Below, piece after piece: positions 42,166 to 51,644 of a stretch of 64,000 nucleotides of DNA. The notes under the pieces are model-generated. The model ran no database searches and was not told the DNA's origin. It was given only the letters and a program-made list of their open reading frames with translations. The translations under genes were made by a program, and so were the position numbers. Positions within the stretch are counted from its first letter, which is position 1. Each line of letters begins with the position of its first letter. The stretch spans positions 276,921 through 340,920 of the forward strand of contig CAVWPR010000004.1 in assembly GCA_963756815.1 (NCBI GenBank), read 5' to 3'. The DNA comes from JAENVU01 sp963756815. GTDB taxonomy: Bacteria; Actinomycetota; Acidimicrobiia; IMCC26256; JAENVU01.

Positions 42166-43029
42166 TCAGAAGGCCGAGGAGCGGTTGCGCTTGCGCGGGC
42201 CGAAGGAGTGCTCGAGGTCGGCCCCGGCGAATGCGGACGGGACCTGCCCGTCGACCGCGTAGCGGTAGAGCGCGGTGCGGTAGATGCCGGACAGCGCGTT
42301 CACGACCACGGTCGCGACCAGCAGGATGACGACGGCCACCGCGATCAACGGGACCGCGACGACCGCAGTGCCGCTCACCACGCCGAGCGCGCCGATCCCG
42401 AAGGCGAGGAGCATCGGCAGCAGCATCAGGAGGCCGAGGCCACCCTGGCCGATGATGTTCTCGCCCCACGTCTGCTTGAGCAGCGAGCCCGAGCGCTTGA
42501 GGGCGTTCACCGGGCCGACGTCCTCGAAGACGATGATCGGCACGGTGAGGAAGGTGACGACGCTCCACGCCGCGCCGACCAGGCTCGCGACGATGGTGCC
42601 GACGATGCCGAAGCGCTCCTCGATCGCCTGGATGACCGCGCTGACCGTCGCCTGCACGATCGCCCAGGGCAGGATCCGACCGGCACGCGCCGACGCGACC
42701 GCCATGCCCTGCTTCAGGCTGGTCGACCGACCGTTGAGGACGTCGTCCGACGACGCCACGAGGCCGGCGAGGAAGTAGGTCTGCACGAACGCCAGCGCCA
42801 CGTACCCGACGACGAGGATCACGAACGTGGCGACGCTCGCCGTGTACTCCGTGTGACCCGCGGCGTTGACCTCGCTGCCCTTCGTCACCCAGCCGAGCAG
42901 GCCGAGCACGATCAGGATGCCGATGGAGGCCAGGCCGGAGACGATCGGGTACAGGGCGAGGGAGCGGTCGGACTTCAGCACCGACCAGCTGGCGCGTCCG
43001 AGGGCGAGGGAGCGTTGGAACCGACTCAT
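42166..43029 (-). CDS. DUF6159-like multi-pass membrane protein
   Basis: 287 residues. Begins RSLALGRASWSVLKSDRSLALYPIVSGLASIGILIVLGLLGWV, as in DUF6159 proteins, then about five more hydrophobic segments (FVILVVGYVALAFVQTYFLAG, IVASLVGAAWSVVTFLTVPII, LLMLLPMLLAFGIGALG, VVAVPLIAVAVVILLVATVVV). The C-terminus is basic. It lies between galT and galK on the opposite strand. GATACT six bases before ATG indicates a leaderless message. Function unknown; transport or membrane homeostasis are guesses. Confidence 0.85.
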   Translation of the reverse strand: MSRFQRSLALGRASWSVLKSDRSLALYPIVSGLASIGILIVLGLLGWVTKGSEVNAAGHTEYTASVATFVILVVGYVALAFVQTYFLAGLVASSDDVLNGRSTSLKQGMAVASARAGRILPWAIVQATVSAVIQAIEERFGIVGTIVASLVGAAWSVVTFLTVPIIVFEDVGPVNALKRSGSLLKQTWGENIIGQGGLGLLMLLPMLLAFGIGALGVVSGTAVVAVPLIAVAVVILLVATVVVNALSGIYRTALYRYAVDGQVPSAFAGADLEHSFGPRKRNRSSAF

Positions 43030-43035
43030 GGCGTC

Positions 43036-43078
43036 AGTATCGTCCGTGACCCCGCCGGAATGAAGGCATCCGTAGAGT
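43036..43078. promoter_or_regulatory. divergent leaderless promoters: GATACT (43036-43041, minus) and TAGAGT (43073-43078, plus)
   Basis: GATACT on the minus strand ends six bases before the DUF6159 ATG; TAGAGT ends seven bases before galK GTG 43086. The TAGAGT-N7-start layout is identical to that of the LLM gene at 40335. Confidence 0.55.
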
Positions 43079-43085
43079 GCGGCCC

Positions 43086-44139
43086 GTGGAGGTGCGGGCG
43101 CCGGGCCGGGTGAACCTCATCGGCGAGCACACCGACTACTCCGACGGTTGGTGCCTGCCCGTCGCCATCGACCGGGAATGCCGGATCCGCGTCACCTCGA
43201 CCGATCTGAGGACGGTCCGGGCGCGCTCGGCGGAGCTCCCCGGCGTCGTCGAGGTGTCGGACGACGGCACCCGCGCCGACGGCCAACCCCGATGGGGAAG
43301 GTTCGTCGCCGGCGCGGTGCAGGTGGTGCGCGCCCGCGGCCACCACATCGGGGGCGTGGATCTCGCCATCCACTCGACCGTGCCCGCCGGGGCCGGCCTG
43401 TCGTCGTCGACCGCCCTGTCGGTGGCCCTCGTGCTCGCGCTGCTCCCGGTCGACGCGCCGGAGCGGTCCGACCGCGAGCTGCTGGCGCGCCTCGCCCTCG
43501 CGGCCGAGGTCGCGGCCACCGGCGTGCCCGGCGGCCTGCTCGACCAGATGGCATCGCTCCACGGGCGCGCCGGTCACGCGCTGCTGCTCGACTGCCGTGC
43601 CCTCACCGTCGAGCCCGTGCCGATCCCGCCCGAGCTCGCGATCCTCGTGGTCCACTCGGGCATCGAGCGCGAGCTCGCCGACAGCGAGTACGCCGCCCGC
43701 CGTGCCGCCTGCGAGACCGCCGCGGCCCGGATCGGCGTCCCGGCGCTCCGGGACGCCACCGCAGCGGAGGTCGCCGACGATCCGATCGCCCGGCACGTGG
43801 TGTCCGAGAACGCCCGGGTGCTCGAGGCGGCAGCGGCCCTGCGCGCCGGGGACCTGGACCGGGTCGGCCGGATCCTCCTCGCCGGCCACGCCAGCCTCCG
43901 GGACGACTTCCGGGTCTCGCGCCCGAGCTCGACCTCCTGGTGGCCACGTTCGTCGAGCACGGGGCGCTCGGTGCCCGGCTGACCGGCGCCGGCTTCGGCG
44001 GCTGCGTCGTGGGCCTCGCGAGCGCCGAGACGGCCGCGGGCTGCCTGGCGGGCACCCTCGCGGCCTACGGCGGCCGCACCGGCCGGACGGCCACCGGATT
44101 CCACGTCACCCCCACGGTGGGGCCGGCATCGTCGACTGA
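43086..44139 (+). CDS. galK: galactokinase (two frameshifts)
   Basis: About 350 residues. The GHMP signature APGRVNLIGEHTDYSDG is at the N-terminus and the ATP loop STVPAGAGLSSSTALSVAL at about 100-118. VPGGLLDQMASLHG holds the catalytic-base region. After a break near 43920 the C-terminal PELDLLVATFVEHGALGARLTGAGFGGCVVGL carries GHMP motif 3. A second break near 44112 leads to HGGAGIVD and the stop. GTG 43086 was chosen over 43077 because it lies seven bases after TAGAGT. It phosphorylates galactose; galT next door uses the product. Confidence 0.9.
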
Positions 44140-44257
44140 CGGGCCACCGGCCGCGATCCGGGACCGGAATTCCCGGCTCAAGGCCGGATTTCGCACCGCC
44201 GATGCAATCGTCGAGGGGTCCGACCGGATCCCAGGGCACCGGCGAGGGGAAGCGAGG

Positions 44258-46617
44258 ATGACCGAAGCGCCCGCCACCCGCTCCGACCGCCGCATGACCC
44301 GCGCCACGTGGTGGGTGTTCGGCGGCGGCGCTCGTGTGGCTGTTCGCGCACGCGATCGGGCTGGCTCGGTCCGCTCGAGGCGCTCACCTTCCCGTTGCTC
44401 AGCATCGGCTCGGTCATCGCGATCGTCGTCGGCGTCCGTCGTCAACCGGCCGGACTCGCCGTGGCCGTGGTACGTCGCTCGCCGCTGGCATGGCCCTGTT
44501 CTTCTTCGGCGGCGATCGCACGGGTCCGCGATGGGCACGCTCGGCGTGATCACCTCCGCACGGTCGATCGTGCCGGACCTCATCACCATCCCCGGGTACT
44601 TCCTCGCGGCCAGCGGCGTTCTTCGGCATCGTCCACGCCCGCCAACGTGGACGCGACAGCGAGATCGACACGCTGCTCGACGCCGCGGTCGCCGCGCTCG
44701 CCGCGATGGCGCTCGGCTGGCTGTTCTTCCTCAACCCGTCGCAGCTCAAGCACTCGCCACTGTCGGTGCGCCTGATCCTCGCCACGTACCCGACGCTGTC
44801 GGTCCTGCTGGTCGCGATCGCGGCCGAGCATCGCGTTCAGCGCGGCTCCCGGCGATCGTGCTCGCCAACAAGTTCCTGCTCGGCGTCCATGCTGTGCGGT
44901 GCTCGTCGGCGACATCATCTACATCTTCGTGGAGACGCACGCGCTCGCGCGTGCCGTCGACGCTCGTCGACATCCCCTACGGCTTCGGGTACCTCTTCCT
45001 CATCATGGCGGTGCTCCACCCGTCGATGCGGGAGGTGACCAAACCGGTGCCCGCCGAGGAGTCGACGCCCACGATCGGTCGGCTCGTGGTCGTGGCCGTC
45101 GCGCTCGCAGTGCCGGGGATCATCACCGTCGCCCGCGTCGACGCGCCCGTCGGCGACCGCGATCGCGATGACGGTCATCGTGCTCTCGCTCACCGCCGCC
45201 GCGATCACGCGCCTCTTCCGCGCCGTGCGCGGCCCACGCGCGGTCCGAGGCCCGCCTGGTCCACCAGGCCACGCACGACCTGCTGACGGGTCTGCCCAAC
45301 CGCGCCTACGTGCAGGAATACGTCGGTCAGGCCGTGCAGGCACGCGAGCAGCCGCGACAGCGGGTGGCGCTGATGTTCCTCGACGTCGACCGGTTCAAGC
45401 TCGTGAACGACAGCTACGGGCACACCCAGGGCGACGCGTTCCTCGTGTCCGTCGCGCAGCGCCTGCGCGCCAGCATCCGTCCGATCGGACCTCGTGGCCC
45501 GGATCGGCGGCGACGAGTTCGTGGTCGTCGCGTCCGGGATCGGATCCGACGCCGAGGCGCTCGAGCTCGGGCAGCGCACCCGCCGGCTGTTCGCCGCCCC
45601 GTTCGACGTGCGCGGCGCGGAGCTGACGTGCACGGTGAGCGTGGGGGTCGCCGTCAGCGACGGCAGCGACGCACACACCGACGCCGAGTCGATGATCCGC
45701 GACGCCGACATCGCGATGTACAGCGCGAAGGAGTCGGGCCGCGACGCGGTGGCGTCGTTCGACGCGTCGATGCGCGACCGCGTCTCGAAGCGCCTCGACC
45801 TCGAACGCGACCTGCACCACGCGCTCGAACGCGACGAGCTCGTGCTGCACTACCAGCCGGTCATGGACATCGCGTCGGGCCGGGTCACCGGGTTCGAGGC
45901 GCTCATCCGCTGGAACCACCCCGCGTGGGGTCTCGTCTCGCCGCTCACGTTCATCCCGGTCGCCGAGGAGACCGGCCTGATCATCGACATCGGTGCGTGG
46001 GCGCTGGGCGAGGCGTGCCGCCAGATGCAGGAGTGGCGCCACGAGCTGCCCGAACGGCGACCGCATGAGCGATCGCGGTCAACGTCTCGGCCCGGCAGCT
46101 GCGCAACCACGGCATCGTCGGCCGCGTGCAGCGCGCCCTGTTCGAGTCCGGCCTCCCACGTGGCGCGCTGACGCTCGAGCTGACCGAGAGCACGCTGATG
46201 GAGGACCCGACGGGTGCGCCGGAGGTGCTCGGCCGGCTGAAGACGCTCGGCGTCGACCTGGCCATCGACGACTTCGGCACCGGGTACTCGTCGCTCGCCT
46301 ACCTGCGCGGCTTCCCCGTCGACATCGTCAAGATCGACCGTGCCTTCGTCATGAACGTCGACGGTCCCGATTCTGCGGACGCGACCCTCGTCGCTGCGAT
46401 CGTGGCCATGGCCGATGCGCTCGGCATCGCCACCATCGCCGAGGGCGTGGAGAGCGAGACCCAGGCCGAGCGGCTGCTCGAGCTCGGCTGCGGGCTCGCA
46501 CAGGGCTTCCTCTACTCACGTCCGCAACCGGCGGAGCTGATCCCGGAGACGATCACCCGCCTCGCGGCGCGGGCCCGGGCGCGGCTGCGGCCGGTCCGTG
46601 ACGCGTTCAGCGCCTGA
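44258..46617 (+). CDS. membrane-anchored GGDEF-EAL protein (c-di-GMP turnover), many frameshifts
   Basis: Reading across about ten breaks between 44330 and 46080 gives one protein of about 785 residues. The first half has several membrane helices (TLGVITSARSIVPDLITIPGYFLAA, PTLSVLLVAIAAEH, LFLIMAVLHPSMREVT). Then GGDEF: HDLLTGLPNRAYVQEYV, MFLDVDRFKLVND, and intact RIGGDEFVVV at about 45497-45526. Then EAL: LVLHYQPVMDIASGRVTGFEALIRWNHP, LELTESTLMED, IDDFGTGYSSLAYLRGFPVDIVKID and AEGVES. Both active-site motifs are intact, so it could make and degrade c-di-GMP. The density of breaks is unusual even here; pseudogene decay or a low-quality stretch are both possible. Confidence 0.75.
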
Positions 46618-47420
46618 GCCCGGCGGGCTGCGGGTCCCGTCCGGCACGCTGCAGCACCGGGACCCACGGCATCTCGCGCACCGCGGCCTCGAGACCCACG
46701 CCCTCGAACATGATCCCGTGCATGATCGGATCCGTGGCGCGCGAGTCGCCGCTCGAGGTCCGGTCGACGGTCGAGTCGAGAGCGGGCACGCTCAGCGGTG
46801 AGTCGAGGTACCGCATCGGCTCGAGGCCCGGGAACGGGATGAACGCGTCGTGCAAGGCGGCGTTGAACAGCGCCAGCACCTCGAGATCGAGCACGCAGAC
46901 GTAGTCCTGACCCCCACCGCGTGAGCGACCGGAGCCCGAGGCTGTTCATCGCGAGCGACAGCAACCCGTCGGTCGACTTGCCGCGGTAGTCGGGTGCGAT
47001 CGCCATCGTCACCGACGTCCCAGACGCGGTCGAGGTCCCACGTCCGTCCGGTGCGCGCGAGCACGTCGTCGGGCCGCTGGCCCCACACCGACTCGATGTC
47101 GTGCGAGCGTCTTGAGACCCGAGGTCGGAGGCCATCGTGACGCGCGCCGTGCACCGGCCGGGACCCGACGCCGGTGGTCGAGCACGCACATGAAGAACGA
47201 CGCCGGCTCGTAGCGCCCGTACTCCTCGTCGAGCAGCTCGGCGCTGTTGCCGAAGAACTCGTCGAAGACCGACTGCTCGACCCAGCGGGCCAGCGCCGCC
47301 TCCGGGTCACCGGGCAGGAACGTGTAGAGACCGAACGGCTCCTCCGGGTAGCCGGCGTCGTCGATCACGCGGCCGGCGAGGTCGCGCAGCTCCTCCCGGA
47401 CGAGGTCCAACTCGGCTCAT
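46607..47420 (-). CDS. conserved hypothetical protein, frameshifted
   Basis: Coding sense is spread over at least four frames (breaks near 46915, 47020, 47110, 47165 and possibly at the start). Segments in order: DLVREELRDLAGRVIDDAGYPEEPFGLYTFLPGDPE, FDEFFGNSAELLDEEYGRYEPASFFMCVLDH, DIESVWGQRPDDVL, VTMAIAPDYRGKSTDGLLSLAMNSLGL, and VLALFNAALHDAFIPFPGLEPMRYLDSPLS to the end. YEPASFF...VLDH, MAIAPDYRG and a distal L-F segment resemble the strand and acceptor-loop layout of GNAT-like acyltransferases, but the match is weak. About 270 residues. Start ATG 47420 is tentative. Confidence 0.5.
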
Positions 47421-47601
47421 CGGGCGCCCCCAGTGGTCGGTCGGCGCCCGGCGGGGCACCGTGTCGGCCTGCCCAGCCTGTCGTGTGTGTTGCTGATGTT
47501 GTCAGTGTGGTGGATGTTGCGTCGTCCCGGCAAGGTCTCGCCGGGCCGCCCCGTCCGTGGGGTCCGGCAGTGTGGCGCGCCGCTCCGTGCCCGGAACGTC
47601 A
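47421..47601. other. intergenic region with two GC hairpins
   Basis: No gene seen. CCGGC-N8-GCCGG near 47530-47547 and CCCC-N6-GGGG near 47550-47563 lie downstream of the cobalamin-binding gene (minus strand) and may end its transcript. A T/G-rich run (47475-47520, TTGCTGATGTTGTCAGTGTGG) is compositionally unlike the rest. No B12-box or other riboswitch was found. Confidence 0.3.
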
Positions 47602-48322
47602 TCAATTGTGGGGAGACCCGGGCGCGAGCACCGCGGCGAGCCGCGCGAGCGCACCCGGCGTGCGGATGCCCCACCAGAACAGGTCGCGTCCGTCGACGAG
47701 TCACGACCCGCGCGCCGGGGACGCGCGCCGCGACCTCGGCGCGATGGCGGTCACGGAACGGATACGGCTCGCTCGGCAACACCACCAGATCCGGCGCGAG
47801 CGCCCGCACTTCGTCGAGATCGGTCTCGGGATAGCGATCGGGCGCGTCGCCGAACGGGTTCGTCCAGCCGAGGTGCGCGAGGACCGACGCGCCGTAGGTG
47901 TCGGCCCGCTGGGTCATCCACGGTCGGCGCCACACGAATCCCACGGCGGTCCCCCGCAGCGAGCCGGGCGGGGGCAGCGGGTCGACGTCGGGGGCCGGGC
48001 GACCGATGGCCCGCGCGAGCGCGGTCACGGCCGCGGCGACCTCGCCGACGGCGCGGGGCGACATCGAGTGGAGCGCGAGGCCGGCCGCGGCGAGGGCGTC
48101 GGCGTCCTCGCGTCGGTTCTCCTCGTCGTTGACCACGACGAGATCGGGCGCGAGCGCCACGATCGCGGCGACGTCGGGATCCTTCGTGCCGCCGACCGCC
48201 GGCAGGTCGGGCTGCTCGCAGAAGCGCGTGCACGCGACCGGGTCGACGCCGAGCGCCCGGAGCGTCTCGGTGGCCGACGGGACGAGCGAGACGACGCGTG
48301 GCGCCGGGCCGCTGGGCGTCAT
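47602..48322 (-). CDS. cobalamin-binding / helical-backbone metal-receptor family protein (one frameshift)
   Basis: About 240 residues. VVSLVPSATETLRALGVDPVACTRFCEQP and VAAIVALAPDLVVVNDEENR are typical of BtuF-like periplasmic-binding proteins. VWRRPWMTQRADTYGASVLAHLGWTNPF and LDEVRALAPDLVVLPSEPYPF follow. A break near 47703 separates these from VDGRDLFWWGIRTPGALARLAAVL and the stop at 47602. No signal peptide or lipobox is present, so it is probably cytoplasmic, unlike transport BtuF; such stand-alone forms are common in actinobacteria. Ligand (B12 or a metal chelate) is unknown. TAGCGG lies seven bases before ATG. Confidence 0.8.
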
Positions 48323-48332
48323 GGGCGTGCCG

Positions 48333-48998
48333 CTACATCCGGTCGAGCAGCTCGGCCTTCTTCGCCTCGAACTCCTCGGTGGTGATCGCGCCCTGGTCCC
48401 GCAACGTCATGAGCTTGGCGATCTGGTCGGCGACGTCGGGCGTGGCGACCGGGACCGCCGCTGCGGGTGCGGCCGCGGCCCGATCGAGGGACGCGTCCGC
48501 GTGCCAGCTGGCCTGACGACGCGCGTTCACCTCCATCTGGCGGTAGATCTCCTGCTGGACCATGTCCGGGTGCCGCACGTTCTCGAAGTGGCTCTGACCG
48601 TCCTTGCCGGCCGACTCGATGTCGAGGTCGCCGGCGCCGATCACCCGCTCCCAGATCCGCTGGTGGAAGTCGATGTTGTTGATGCGTTCGAGCGGGATCT
48701 CCGTCCCACGCTTCGAGACGATTCCGGAGCGCGAGATCACCCGACGGTCGGTCAGCACGAAGTGCGTGTAGCTCCACGTGAAGTACTTCACGACGACGAA
48801 CCCGGCGTACACGAGGATGCCGATCGCGATCGGCCACTTGCCCCAGCTGGGGCTCCCGGCCGGGCCGACGTAGAGGATCAAGACGATCAGCACGATCGCA
48901 CCCGCGACGATGTGCTTCCAGAAGAACCACCAGTGCGGCTTGAGGTCGAGGACCAGCGTCTCGCCCTCGTTGATCAGCTTCGGTGGGTACGGCGGCAT
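48333..48998 (-). CDS. bacterial PH domain membrane protein with C-terminal SHOCT motif
   Basis: 221 residues. N-terminal soluble strand, two membrane helices (WWFFWKHIVAGAIVLIVLILYV and KWPIAIGILVYAGFVVVKYF), then a bPH_2 domain (FVLTDRRVISRSGIVSKRGTEIPLERINNIDFHQRIWERVIGAGDLDIESAG). The C-terminal SHOCT-like helix pair reads DVADQIAKLMTLRDQGAITTEEFEAKKAELL. PH/SHOCT proteins are often linked to membrane stress or oligomerisation, function mostly unknown. TAGGCT six bases before ATG marks a leaderless start. Confidence 0.92.
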   Translation of the reverse strand: MPPYPPKLINEGETLVLDLKPHWWFFWKHIVAGAIVLIVLILYVGPAGSPSWGKWPIAIGILVYAGFVVVKYFTWSYTHFVLTDRRVISRSGIVSKRGTEIPLERINNIDFHQRIWERVIGAGDLDIESAGKDGQSHFENVRHPDMVQQEIYRQMEVNARRQASWHADASLDRAAAAPAAAVPVATPDVADQIAKLMTLRDQGAITTEEFEAKKAELLDRM

Positions 48999-49004
48999 GC
49001 GCCG

Positions 49005-49010
49005 AGCCTA
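49005..49010 (-). promoter_or_regulatory. putative -10 (TAGGCT), leaderless start of the PH-SHOCT gene
   Basis: Minus-strand TAGGCT ends six bases before the ATG at 48998. A plus-strand TAGCGT at 49071-49076 could drive the divergent gene with a leader of about 55 bases and a GAAGGGAG ribosome site. Confidence 0.5.
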
Positions 49011-49145
49011 CGGCCCGCCGATCCCGGCGAGGTCGACCACCGGGCGCGTCCGGCGTCCCGGCGGGCGCCGGTAGCGTCACCGCGGCGACCGGCCACGCAT
49101 CGGCCGATCCGAGCTCGCGAAGGGAGTCACCATGCCACCGACCAC

Positions 49146-49418
49146 GTGGACACGGAGCCGGCGGACATCTCCGACGACGAGCTCGCGGCCGAGGCGATCG
49201 CCGCCGATCCGGATCCGTGCCTCGACGGCGCCGTGCCGTTCGACCAGGCGATCGGCCGTGACACCGACGGCGATCTCCCCGCCTGGTACATGCCCGCCCC
49301 CATGGCCGGCGGTGCCCGCCTGGTCGGCTGGCGACGCAGCGTGATCCTCACGTTCGTCGCGTCACTCCTCGTGATCGAGGCCGCCGGTCTCTGCACCACC
49401 TTCGGCCCCCACTTCTGA
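49146..49418 (+). CDS. small single-pass membrane protein, acidic N-terminus
   Basis: 90 residues from GTG 49146: DTEPADISDDELAAEAIAADPDPCLDGAVPFDQAIGRDTDGDLP, then WYMPAPMAGG and one membrane helix (SVILTFVASLLVIEAAGLCTTFG). A well-placed GAAGGGAG and ATG at 49132 precede it in another frame, so the real start is probably ATG 49132 with a one-base indel near 49143. The acidic domain would face the cytoplasm if the C-terminal helix inserts N-in. Family not recognised. Confidence 0.65.
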   Translation: MDTEPADISDDELAAEAIAADPDPCLDGAVPFDQAIGRDTDGDLPAWYMPAPMAGGARLVGWRRSVILTFVASLLVIEAAGLCTTFGPHF

Positions 49419-49424
49419 TTCTCG

Positions 49425-49503
49425 GCTCGGGAGCGTCCCGGCCCACCCCGAGCCGGAGCGCAGCGGAGGCGAGCAGCTCGGGAGCGTCCCGGACCACCCC
49501 GAC
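49425..49503 (+). repeat. 28-bp direct repeats flanking 27-bp interspersed repeat (copy 2)
   Basis: 49425-49452 and 49476-49503 are 28-bp copies (core CTCGGGAGCGTCCCGG) with two mismatches. Between and overlapping them, 49447-49473 is identical to the 27-bp repeat at 32767-32793. No ORF is present in this 149-base gap between the small membrane gene and uvrD2. Confidence 0.8.
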
Positions 49504-49553
49504 TCGAGAGCATCCGAGCGGACGAGCCGACAAGGCAGGTCACAGGGCTTCGG

Positions 49554-49559
49554 TAGCGT
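49554..49559 (+). promoter_or_regulatory. uvrD2: putative -10 (TAGCGT) of uvrD2, leaderless
   Basis: TAGCGT ends eight bases before the GTG at 49568; no ribosome binding site is present between them. Confidence 0.5.
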
Positions 49560-49567
49560 TCCGTCCG

Positions 49568-51579
49568 GTGGATCCCGACGCCCTGCTCGCCGACCTCGAC
49601 GACTCGCAGCGCCGCGCCGTCACCGAGGCGGCCCAGCCGCTCGCGATCCTGGCCCCGGCCGGGTCGGGCAAGACCCGGGTCCTCACACGGCGCATCGCGT
49701 GGCAAGCGGCGACGGAGGCAATCGAGCCCTCGCACACGCTCGCGCTCACGTTCACGCGCAAGGCCGCCGGCGAGCTGCGCACCCGACTGCGGCGACTCGG
49801 GATCCGCGACGACCCGACCGCCGGCACGTTCCACGCAGTGGCCCTCGCCCAGCTCCGCGCGCTGCACGAGCACCGCGGCACCCGCATGCCCGAGCTCCTG
49901 GACCGCAAGGCGCGCGTGCTCGCACCCCTCGTGGGCGCGAAGCGGGGGGCGGAGTCGCAGGTCGCGATCCTCGAGGTGGCCGGCGAGATCGAGTGGGCGC
50001 AGGCTCGGCTCGCCGGCCCGGCCGCGTACGCCGAGGCCGCGGCGCGGGCCGGGCGCACGCCGAAGCTCGCGCTGGACCGGGTGGCCGACGTGTACCGCCG
50101 GTACCAGGACGAGAAGCGACGGCGGGGCGTCATCGACTTCGACGACCTCATCCGGCTCACCGCCCACGCGCTCGAGACCGACACCGAGTTCGCGGCGACG
50201 CAGCGGTGGCGGTTCCGTCACCTGTTCGTGGACGAGTTCCAGGACGTGAGCCGTGCCCAGCTGCGGCTGCTGCGCGCGTGGCTCACGGAGCGCGACGCGC
50301 TGTGCGTGGTGGGCGATCCCGATCAGGCGATCTACTCGTTCGCCGGCGCCGACCCCACGTACCTCACCGCGTTCCCCGAGCACTTCGCGGGTGGGACCAT
50401 CGTGCGGCTCGAGGTGAACTACCGCTCGACACCCGAGATCGTGCACACGGCACGCGCCGTGCTCCCACCGCGCGAGCGGGCCGAGGTGCGAGCGGGCGGC
50501 CGCCCGGGCCGGCACCCACCGTCACGAACTACGCGACCGGTGAGGCGGAGGCCCGCGGCGTCGCCCAACGCCTGCGCGACGCCCACGAAGGTCGACGCTG
50601 GTCGGACCTCGCGGTCCTCTACCGCGTCAACGCGCAGTCGGCGCCGTTCGAGGAGGCGCTGCGCCGGGCCGCCATCCCGTTCCGCGTGCGTGGTGACCGG
50701 GCGTTCATGGACCGGCCCGAGGTGCGCGCCGCGCTCGCCGAGCTGCAGAAGAACGCGGGTGCGGCGCCCGGGCGCGACTTCGCCGAGCACCTCACCGACC
50801 TCGTCGCCGAGGCCACGGAAGCCAACGACGACGAGCGCGCGCACCGCGAGGCGATCGTCGGCCTCGGCCACGAGTACCTCGCGGTCGCGAACGGGCGCGG
50901 GACCGTCGCCGAGTTCCTCGAGTTCCTCCGCGCCGCGCTCCGCGGCCAGGACGACGGCGGCGTCGCCGACGACGCGGTCGAGCTGCTCACGTTCCACCGC
51001 GCGAAGGGTCTGGAGTGGGACACGGTCTTCGTGACCGGGCTCGAACGCGGACTCGTGCCGATCTCGCACGCGCAGGGCGACGCGGAGGCGCTCGACGAGG
51101 AACGCCGCCTGCTCTACGTGGGTCTGAGCCGCGCGGAGCGGGTGCTGCACGTGTCGTGGGCGAGTGAACGCGATCGCGGCGGTGCGCGCGCCAGCACCCG
51201 CACCCCGAGCCCGTACCTCGTGGAGCTCGAGCGCGCCGTGCGGGGCGAGCCACCCGAGGAGACCGGACGCGCCACGAACCAACGTGGAGCCCGCGCCGCC
51301 AAGGCCCGGCTCGCGGCCGCGGCCGACGCGGAGCTCACGCCCGACGATCGCCGGATCTTCGACGCGTTGGTCGCGTGGCGGCTCGACGTCGCACGCGCCG
51401 CCGGCGTGCCCGCGTTCGTGGTGTTCGACAACAAGGTCCTGCGATCCGTCGCGCGCACGCGGCCCGGCAGCACCGACGAGCTGCTCGCGGTCGCCGGCAT
51501 CGGACCCACCAAGCTCGAGCGCTACGGAGCCGCCGTCCTGGAGATCGTCGGCCGCCACGCCGCGTCACCGACCGCCTGA
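49568..51579 (+). CDS. uvrD2: superfamily I DNA helicase UvrD2 with HRDC domain (one frameshift)
   Basis: About 670 residues. Motif I ILAPAGSGKTRVLTRRI, Ia ALTFTRKAAGELRTRL, II HLFVDEFQDVSRAQLRLL, III VVGDPDQAIYSFAGADP and IV RLEVNYRSTPEI are in the first frame. A break near 50505 precedes APTVTNYATGEAEARGVAQRLRDAHEG, then V LLTFHRAKGLEWDTVFVTGLERG and VI DEERRLLYVGLSRAE. The last 75 residues form an HRDC domain (IFDALVAWRLDVARAAGVPAFVVFDNKVL). UvrD plus HRDC is the actinobacterial UvrD2 layout, a 3'-5' helicase for repair and genome maintenance. Confidence 0.94.
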
Positions 51580-51630
51580 GTCGAACATCGTTCACCGCCG
51601 CGGCGCCACCGGGTGTGCTCCGGCCGGGAC

Positions 51631-51636
51631 TACCGT
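51631..51636 (+). promoter_or_regulatory. putative -10 (TACCGT) of the PLP decarboxylase gene, leaderless
   Basis: TACCGT ends eight bases before the GTG at 51645, in the 65-base gap after uvrD2. Confidence 0.5.
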
Positions 51637-51644
51637 CGCCCGCC

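Noticed and set aside
47421..47601. Cobalamin riboswitch next to the B12-binding-like gene
   Set aside because: The gap is downstream, not upstream, of that gene, and no B12-box sequence or matching fold is present.
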